DNA of 64,000 nt from Romanomermis culicivorax (Eukaryota; Nematoda; Enoplea; Mermithida; Mermithidae). The notes under the pieces are model-generated. The model ran no database searches and was not told where the DNA came from. It saw only the letters and a list, made by a program, of their open reading frames with translations. Position numbers and translations under genes: made by a program. The DNA lies in assembly GCA_963922205.1 (NCBI GenBank), contig CAWUHX010000376.1, positions 124,001-188,000 of the forward strand. Direction: 5' to 3'. Position 1 is the first letter of the stretch; each line of letters opens with the position of its first letter. Positions 57,022-64,000 of this stretch are shown here, piece after piece.

Positions 57022-57560
57022 TGATATTTAATGAAGATTCGCATTTTTTCCTTTTGAGAAAGATCAGTACGTCAAGTCTCTAAGCTTTTTGATGCGATTA
57101 TTTCTTTTCTAACGTAAAATCAACTCAAACGCTTCATGGAAATATCTTTCGGAATCGGAAATTTATACCCTGCATACTCATATATTTTCGACCAAGCATG
57201 AGAGTTTACAAATAAATTATACTGGTTTTAAAATTTTTCAAGTAAAATTCTAGAAATTACGACTTTTGAACACAAAATTCAAATCTAATTCTTGAAATAA
57301 ATGTTCGGAAAATTGATTTTCCAGCGTCGCAGAATATCAATACCCAAAAAATTTTTCCGGCGCTTCGCGCCGGAAAGATTAACATCCATTTTGGGTTCTC
57401 ACTTGTCATCATAGAGAACCTAACCATCGATTTCTCGTGTAATTCTCAAAGTCATTATGCTTTTGGATAGTTTACTTGAAAATTTGTTCCAATGCTTGTA
57501 GATTAAACTTTGAACTCGAAAATTTCAATTTTTTCCTCAATTTTAATGAATTAACGGGTC
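57022..57560 (+). repeat. dispersed repeat copy B
   Basis: Matches 13653-14200. It contains a hairpin CCGGCGCTTCGCGCCGG at about 57358. Confidence 0.6.
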
Positions 57561-57699
57561 TAAAAACACCAGAAGGCTTTAAAAAGCTCAAAAACACCTA
57601 AATAAAGCGTCTGTGAGCATTTTTAAGCGAAAAAAAACGAGTTCGGGAAAATGGGGAAAAAAATTTTGACCCCTTTCCCCATTTGGGGAAAAGGCCCGG

Positions 57700-57942
57700 G
57701 GGAAAAAAAAAAACAGTGGTTGGGGGGGGGGACCCCCCCCCCCAACTCGGCCAACCCTATACCCAGAATCATTTCCCCCCCCCCCCAACCCCCCCCCAGT
57801 TGGGAAAAAATTAAAAAAATTTGTCAAAAAGTGTATGTTTTTTGGCCTTTTTTGGGAAAAATTTCGACTTTTTCCTACCCCCCCCCCAAATTTCGGATTT
57901 ACCCCCCCCCCCCCCCAACTGGTCGGAGGTCTTACAGGTATG
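57700..57942. mobile_element. CATACCTGTA MITE, reverse copy, left end rearranged
   Basis: Interior and right end (GGTCGGAGGTCTTACAGGTATG) match the copy at 58787-59031. The left terminal repeat is absent. Confidence 0.6.
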
Positions 57943-58019
57943 GGTTGGGGGTGGGGGGTTTTTTTTTATCTTTTTTTGTTCAAAAATTGAAATTTTTCAC
58001 CAAATAATGACATTTTAAA

Positions 58020-58135
58020 GTTATTTTCTGACCAAAAGTATGGGGGTCCCTATGGCTACCATATGGCCGTAGGATTGGAAAATCCTGGGAGCTCGCCAAA
58101 TGGCTGGCCATGTTGGCGACGATTTCTAGCCGAGT
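58020..58135 (+). repeat. dispersed repeat also found inverted at 63805-63935
   Basis: AGTATGGGGGTCCCTATGGC, TACCATATGGC and TAGGATTGGAAAATCCTG are shared with the complement of 63805-63935. 58136-58636 has no recognised gene. Confidence 0.6.
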
Positions 58136-58636
58136 GTTCCTATCAGACATGCACGGCAATAATTTTCCAGGGGGGAAGGTCCCTTGGACCTTTTGTCCAA
58201 GGGGCTAGGGGGGGGGGTGTGGGCGTAAGCTTGTTTTTCATACAAAATATGCTCAAAAAATCAGCGAAAAAGCTGTCTTGAAAAAATTTCAAGGGGTGTT
58301 TGACAATTTTTTTAGGCCAGGGGTTGACCAGGGCCTCAGGTAAGGGGTTTACTTCCCTACCCCCTATGTGCATGTATTTGCTCCGCCCAAAATTTTGAGA
58401 ATCAGTGACCCTCGGCCCTAAGAAAGTCGCCCGACCCCCACCCCCCACATACCTTGGGGCCCCGTTACGTGTATGAGGGTCAACCCCTCACCACCTACCC
58501 CTATGGCCCCCCCCCCCCAATTTATGATTTTCAATCAATTTCGACATAAACGCCGAAAATTTCCCAAAATCATTCCTTTTTCGCATGAACGTTTCAATTT
58601 TTTCCGACTAGATTTTTACTTTTTAGCCTCCTCCTC

Positions 58637-58780
58637 ATGATCGAACCCACAGATTCGTTCTACGCAAGCAGCGAATATTTAATCGTCGAACAACACCGTC
58701 ATAGTAAAGATCGGCGGAGGTTTTTCCTCTTTTCGGCGTTCGATTTCGCCTTGATCACCATTCTATGGGTGTTATTTACT
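58637..58780 (+). CDS. STARD3-like exon 1 (start, membrane segment 1)
   Basis: 48 codons from ATG to ATTTACT|gtaaga. The donor is directly followed by a MITE. The upstream frame has no closer start, and TTTTTAG at 58621-58626 may receive a spliced leader. Confidence 0.8.
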
Positions 58781-61700
58781 GTAAGACATACCTGTACTTG
58801 GGGGGGTTGAGGGGTGGACCCCCCCCAACTTGGCCAACCCTGTACCCAAAATCGTTTATCCCCCCAACCCCCCCCCCCCCCCAGTTGGGAAAAAATTAAA
58901 AAAAATTTGCCAAAAAGTGTATGTTTTTTGGCCTTTTTTGGGAAAAATTTCGACTTTTTCCTACCCCCCCCCCCCCAAAATTTCGGATTTACCCCCCCCC
59001 CCCCCAACTGGTCGGAGGTCTTACAGGTATGCTGTAAGATAGTTTTTTTTTTTTTTGAAAAAACCATATTTATTTTTTAAAATTTTTTTTTTTTGTTTAT
59101 TTTTTTTTTCTTTCTTTTAGGTGACTAAAAGTCCCGATTGGCGTAAAGATTTCGACGAACAGTGTAATTTTTTGAATCAGAAATTTTTCACGATATCGTT
59201 ATTCGACGTTGCGGTACGTATAAAATAATGCATATTAGAGATGGTACGGGGTACCCGGACGGAAACAAGGCCCGAAATTACCGGCCATTTTTTGGACATA
59301 GGCCCGGTATGCTTAAAATTTTGGACCAGGACCTGGAGCTGATATTCTTGAAATTTTGGAATTGAACCCGAACCTGATATTCTCAAAATTTTGAACCCGA
59401 TTCGAACCTCATATTCTCAAAATTTTGGATCCGGACCCGAACTTGATATTCTAAAATTTTTGGGCCCGGATCCGAACCTGATATTCTTGAAATTTTGGAA
59501 TCGAACCCGAACTTGATATTCTTAAAATTTTGGATCCTCACTGGAACCTGATATTCTCAAAATTTTGAACCCGAACCTGGTATTCTTAAAATTTTAGACC
59601 CGGATTCGAACCTCAAATTGTTAAAATTTTGGATCCTGACCCGAACCTGATATTGTTAAAATTTTGGACCCGGACCTCGAACCTGATATTCTTAAAATTT
59701 TTTCATCCTGACGCGAACGTGATATTTTTGAAATTTTGGACCCGGACCTCGAACCTCGAACCTCAAATTCTTAAAATTTTGAAGCCGGACACGACCCTGA
59801 TAATCTTAAGATTTTGGACCATAAGCTGGACCTGATATTCGCAAAATTTTTGGACCCGGATCCGAACCTGATATTCTTAAAATTTTGGAATCGAACCCGA
59901 ACCTGATATTCTTAAAATTTTGGATCCTGGCCCGAACCTGATATTTTTGAAATTTGGACCCGGACCTCGAACCTCATATTCTTAAAAATTTGGATCCTGA
60001 CCCGAACCTGATATTTTCAAAATTTTGAACCCGAGCCTGATATTTTAAAAATTTTAGAGCTGGATCCGAACCTCATATTCTTAAAATTTTGGATCAAAAC
60101 TCGAACTTGATATTGTAAAATTTTTGGAATCGAACCTGAACCTGATATTCTCAAAATTTTTGAACCCGAACCTGATATTGTTAAAATTTTAGACCCGGAT
60201 TCGAACCTCATATTCTCAAAATTTTGGATCAGGACCCTAATTTGATATTCTTAAAATTTTGGATCCTGACCCGAACCTAATATTCTCAAAATTTTGAACC
60301 CGAACCTGATATTCTTAAAATTTTAGACCCGGATTCGAACCTCAAATTGTTAAAATTTTGGATCAGGACCCGAACTTGATATTCTTGAAATTTTGGAATC
60401 GAACCCTAACCTGATATTCTTAAAATTTTGGATCCTGACCCGAACCTGATATTGTAGAAATTTTGGACCCGGACCTCAAACCTCATGTTCTTAAAATTTT
60501 GGATCCGGACCCGATCTTGATAATCTCAAGATTTTGGACCATAAGCTGTACCTGATATTCGCAAAATTTTGGATCAGCACCCGAACTTGATATTCTAAAA
60601 TTTTTGGACCCGGATCCGAACCTGATATTCTTGAAATTTTGGAATCGAACCCGAACCTGATATTCTTAAAATTTTGGATCCTGACCCGAACCTGATATTG
60701 TTGAAATATTGGACCCAGACCTCGAACCTCATATTCTTAAAAATTTGGATCAGGACCGGAACTTGATATTCTAAATTTTTGGACCCGGATTCGAACCTGA
60801 TATTCTTGAAATTTTGGAATCGAACCCGAACCTGATATTGTTAAAATTTTGGACCCGGACCTCGAACCTGATATTCTTAAAATTTTTTCATCCTGACGCG
60901 AACGTGATATTTTTGAAATTTTGGACCCGGACCTCGAACCTCGAACCTCAAATTCTTAAAATTTTGAAGCCGGACACGACCCTGATAATCTTAAGATTTT
61001 GGACCATAAGCTGGACCTGATATTCGCAAAATTTTTGGACCCGGATCCGAACCTGATATTCTTAAAATTTTGGAATCGAACCCGAACCTGATATTCTTAA
61101 AATTTTGGATCCTGGCCCGAACCTGATATTTTTGAAATTTGGACCCGGACCTCGAACCTCATATTCTTAAAATTTTTTCATCCTGACGCGAACGTGATAT
61201 TTTGAAATTTTGGACCCGGACCTCGAACCTCGAACCTCAAATTCTTAAAATTTTGAAGCCGGACACGACCCTGATAATCTTAAGATTTTGGACCATAAGC
61301 TGGACCTGATATTCGCAAAATTTTTGGACCCGGATCCGAACCTGATATTCTTGAAATTTTGGAATCGAACCCGAACCTGATATTCTTAAAATTTTGGATC
61401 CTGACCCGAACCTGATATTGTTGAAATATTGGACCCAGACCTCGAACCTCATATTCTTAAAATTTTTTCATCCTGACGCGAACGTGATATTTTTGAAATT
61501 TTGGACCCGGACCTCGAACCTCGAACCTCAAATTCTTAAAATTTTGAAGCCGGACACGACCCTGATAATCTTAAGATTTTGGACCATAAGCTGGACCTGA
61601 TATTCGCAAAATTTTTGGACCCGGATCCGAACCTGATATTCTTGAAATTTTGGAATCGAACCCGAACCTGATATTCTTAAAATTTTGGATCCTGGCCCGA

Positions 61701-63581
61701 ACCTGATATTTTTGAAATTTGGACCCGGACCTCGAACCTCATATTCTTAAAATTTTTTCATCCTGACGCGAACGTGATATTTTTGAAATTTTGGACCCGG
61801 ACCTCGAACCTCGAACCTCAAATTCTTAAAATTTTGAAGCCGGACACGACCCTGATAATCTTAAGATTTTGGACCATAAGCTGGACCTGATATTCGCAAA
61901 ATTTTTTGGACCCGGATCCGAACCTGATATTCTTGAAATTTTGGAATCGAACCCGAACCTGATATTCTTAAAATTTTGGATCCTGGCCCGAACCTGATAT
62001 TTTTGAAATTTGGACCCGGACCTCGAACCTCATATTCTTAAAAATTTGGATCCTGACCCGAACCTGATATTTTCAAAATTTTGAACCCGAGCCTGATATT
62101 TTAAAAATTTTAGAGCTGGATCCGAACCTCATATTCTTAAAATTTTGGATCAAAACTCGAACTTGATATTGTAAAATTTTTGGAATCGAACCTGAACCTG
62201 ATATTCTCAAAATTTTGAACCCGAACCTGATATTGTTAAAATTTTAGACCCGGATTCGAACCTCATATTCTCAAAATTTTGGATCAGGACCCTAATTTGA
62301 TATTCTTAAAATTTTGGATCCTGACCCGAACCTAATATTCTCAAAATTTTGAACCCGAACCTGATATTCTTAAAATTTTAGACCCGGATTCGAACCTCAA
62401 ATTGTTAAAATTTTGGATCAGGACCCGAACTTGATATTCTTGAAATTTTGGAATCGAACCCTAACCTGATATTCTTAAAATTTTGGATCCTGACCCGAAC
62501 CTGATATTGTAGAAATTTTGGACCCGGCCCTCAAACCTCATGTTCTTAAAATTTTGGATCCGGACCCGATCTTGATAATCTCAAGATTTTGGACCATAAG
62601 CTGTACCTGATATTCGCAAAATTTTGGATCAGCACCCGAACTTGATATTCTAAAATTTTTGGACCCGGATCCGAACCTGATATTCTTGAAATTTTGGAAT
62701 CGAACCCGAACCTGATATTCTTAAAATTTTGGATCCTGACCCGAACCTGATATTGTTGAAATATTGGACCCAGACCTCGAACCTCATATTCTTAAAAATT
62801 TGGATCAGGACCGGAACTTGATATTCTAAATTTTTGGACCCGGATTCGAACCTGATATTCTTGAAATTTTGGAATCGAACCCGAACCTGATATTCTTAAA
62901 ATTTTGGATCCTGACCCGAACCTGATATTGTTGAAATATTGGACCCAGACCTCGAACCTCATATTCTTAAAAATTTGGATCAGGACCGGAACTTGATATT
63001 CTAAATTTTTTGGACCCGGATTCGAACCTGATATTCTTAAAATTTTGAACCCTGACCCCGAACCGATTTTTTCAAAATATATTACCTCATACATCTTCAA
63101 TACATATTTTATTTCCCTTTTTAATACCGCCTTATTCCTAGATTTTAGCATTCGGTCGATTTATTTGGATAATTTTTTGGTATTCATGCTTTAATTTACA
63201 TCATTGGTTGCCGGCCACCGTAATATTTTACAATTTTTTGGTAAAATTTTTTGCATTTTTAGCAATTTTTATTGTAGATTTCGACCGGAATTTCGACCAT
63301 TTTCTTGTTAACCAAGATAATATATTTTTTTCTAGAATCTTCGAACGTAAGTTGAAATTTTGGTAGAATATAGCTTTTTATACAAAAAAAAGATTTTTTT
63401 TTTGTAAAAATTTTCTAATTTTAATACTTTTTTTCTCATTTTTAGCAAACTAATAATCCATTAGCCTACGCCATACCCGTTTGCTCGTTCGTGGCGGCTT
63501 GGGTCGAATTGTATTTATTGGATGTTCAAGTTTTGCCCAACGAAAGGGCTCAAGAATTTCTCGATCAACCGCCAAGATCTA
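58637..63581 (+). CDS. STARD3/STARD3NL-like protein, MENTAL domain, 5 exons, 3' partial
   Basis: Exons 58637-58780, 59121-59213, 63142-63219, 63278-63346 and 63446-63581 give 173 codons plus one base, with phase-0 junctions throughout until the last donor (phase 1). The product resembles the MENTAL domain of MLN64/STARD3 and MENTHO/STARD3NL. RRRFFLFSAFDFALITILWVLF (exon 1) is membrane segment 1. LNQKFFTISLFDVA joined to ILAFGRF (exons 2-3) corresponds to the conserved FFDIF-LAFFRF region. IFLLTKIIYFFL (exon 4) is segment 3. AIPVCSFVAAWVELYLLD followed by VQVLPNE (exon 5) matches the family's IVSFxLAWxETWFLDFKVLP signature. In animals these proteins sit in late endosomes, bind cholesterol and tether to the ER. 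Whether a START domain follows is not visible. The ATG lies 10 bases after ACTTTTTAG, a possible trans-splice acceptor. Intron 2 (3.9 kb) is almost all minisatellite. Confidence 0.85.
58787..59031. mobile_element. CATACCTGTA MITE at the splice donor of STARD3-like exon 1
   Basis: 245 bases, ends CATACCTGTA and TACAGGTATG. Perfect 8-bp direct repeats CTGTAAGA at 58779-58786 and 59032-59039. The left one contains the exon end and the gt of the donor. Confidence 0.85.
59121..59213 (+). CDS. STARD3-like exon 2
   Basis: Acceptor tttcttttag, donor GCG|gtacgt; 31 codons, ending FFTISLFDVA. Confidence 0.85.
59235..63075. repeat. 35-bp minisatellite with higher-order units
   Basis: Unit close to GACCCGAACCTGATATTCTTAAAATTTTGGATCCT, over 100 copies. 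A composite of about 210 bases (TTTCATCCTGACGCGAACGT ... GACCATAAGCTGGACCTG) recurs at about 59697, 60884, 61167, 61462 and 61752. A stretch of about 0.9-1.2 kb is duplicated with an offset of about 2056 bases (for example 60031 and 62087). Confidence 0.92.
63142..63219 (+). CDS. STARD3-like exon 3
   Basis: Acceptor ttattcctag, donor ACC|gtaata; 26 codons, ILAFGRFIWIIF ... HHWLPAT. A later AG (63147-63148) would lose the frame and the match. Confidence 0.85.
63278..63346 (+). CDS. STARD3-like exon 4
   Basis: Acceptor tattgtag, donor AAC|gtaagt; 23 codons, hydrophobic ISTIFLLTKIIYFFL. Confidence 0.85.
63446..63581 (+). CDS. STARD3-like exon 5 (last visible)
   Basis: Acceptor catttttag, donor TCTA|gtaaga; 45 codons plus one base. 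Strongest family match of the gene. Confidence 0.9.
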
Positions 63582-63595
63582 GTAAGAAAATCTGG

Positions 63596-63775
63596 GCTTA
63601 GGCGTAGGCTTGGGCTTAGGCTTAGGCTTAGCCTTCGGGCTTAGGCTTAGTTCTAGCCTTGAGATTAGGCTTAGGCCTAGGCTTAGCCTTCGGGCTAGGC
63701 TTAGGCTTGGCCTTGGGCTTAGGCTTCGCCTTAGGCTTAGGTCTAGCCTTGAGATTAGGCTTGGGCTTAGGCTTA
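63596..63775 (+). repeat. degenerate (TTAGGC)n, array 3
   Basis: Mixed GGCTTAG, GCCTTGGGC and GCCTTCGGGC units, older-looking than the other two arrays. It begins 15 bases after the last donor seen. Confidence 0.8.
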
Positions 63776-63804
63776 ACCATACATGTAATTGGGTGGGTGC
63801 TATG

Positions 63805-63935
63805 GGACCCCCCCCCCCCCCCGAGAAATCGTCCACCATATGGCTAGCCATTGGGCGACCGCTCCCTCAGGATTTTCCAATCCTATGGCTAGCCATATGG
63901 TAGCCATAGGAACCCCCATACTTTTGGTTGGAAAA
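63805..63935 (-). repeat. inverted copy of the repeat at 58020
   Basis: GATTTTCCAATCCTATGGC, CCATATGGTAGCCATAGG and CCCCCATACTTTTGG are the complement of 58020-58135. The window ends at 64000 in another GGCGCTTCGCG motif. Confidence 0.6.
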
Positions 63936-64000
63936 ATACTGAAAAGTGTAAATTTTTGAAAAAAAATAATCAAAAATATGAATTTTCTGGGCGCTTCGCG

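Noticed and set aside
57588..59080. Gly- and Pro-rich frames through G and C homopolymers
   Set aside because: Lie in MITE copies; homopolymer translation, no family match.
59629..61600. Three identical 68-aa frames
   Set aside because: They translate the composite unit of the minisatellite; the sequence is intronic in the STARD3-like gene.

Overview
The window looks like nematode genomic DNA. It holds three tracts of the nematode telomere hexamer TTAGGC, introns ending in T-rich TAG/CAG acceptors, and host genes whose exons read as animal extracellular and membrane proteins. I cannot name the species. Most of the 64 kb is repeats lying inside the introns of two host genes.

Layout. (1) 1-13553: an almost complete, apparently young Ty3/gypsy LTR retrotransposon on the + strand. 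The window starts inside its 5' LTR, whose 125 visible bases match the 3' LTR (12939-13553) exactly. It carries one long gag-pol frame (220-6825). Where some elements have env it carries a second gene (7239-11981) with its own 621-bp intron, encoding a protein of about 1373 aa with a DEDDy-type 3'-5' exonuclease domain at the N end and an RGG-rich tail. I know of no gypsy element like this, and it is the best candidate for something new. (2) 13554-16386: small inverted-repeat elements, including a palindromic MITE and copies of a CATACCTGTA-ended MITE into which the gypsy element itself has jumped. (3) 16387-42261, minus strand: 19 exons of one large extracellular EGF-repeat protein. All 18 splice junctions keep the frame. 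The 3' end of the gene lies beyond the left edge, so the gypsy element most likely sits in one of its introns in antisense orientation. Introns hold an 86-bp satellite, a 17-bp AT-rich satellite, two TTAGGC arrays, a hAT-like element with a perfect 8-bp target duplication, SINEs, solo LTRs and foldback elements. (4) 42262-58636: no host exon recognised. It contains a nine-unit tandem array of tRNA-Thr(TGT)-like genes, four of them missing the anticodon loop, a solo-LTR family with TGTTGTA...TACAACA ends, two decayed LINE fragments and a 10-bp satellite. (5) 58637 to the right edge, plus strand: five exons of a STARD3/STARD3NL-like gene (MENTAL domain, four membrane segments), continuing past the edge. 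A MITE sits exactly on its first 5' splice site, and its second intron is a 3.9-kb minisatellite.

The two host genes are unrelated by function as far as can be seen: a secreted or matrix protein on one strand and a late-endosome cholesterol/contact-site protein on the other. Exon calls were made by eye from splice signals, frame continuity and family resemblance; no search was run.
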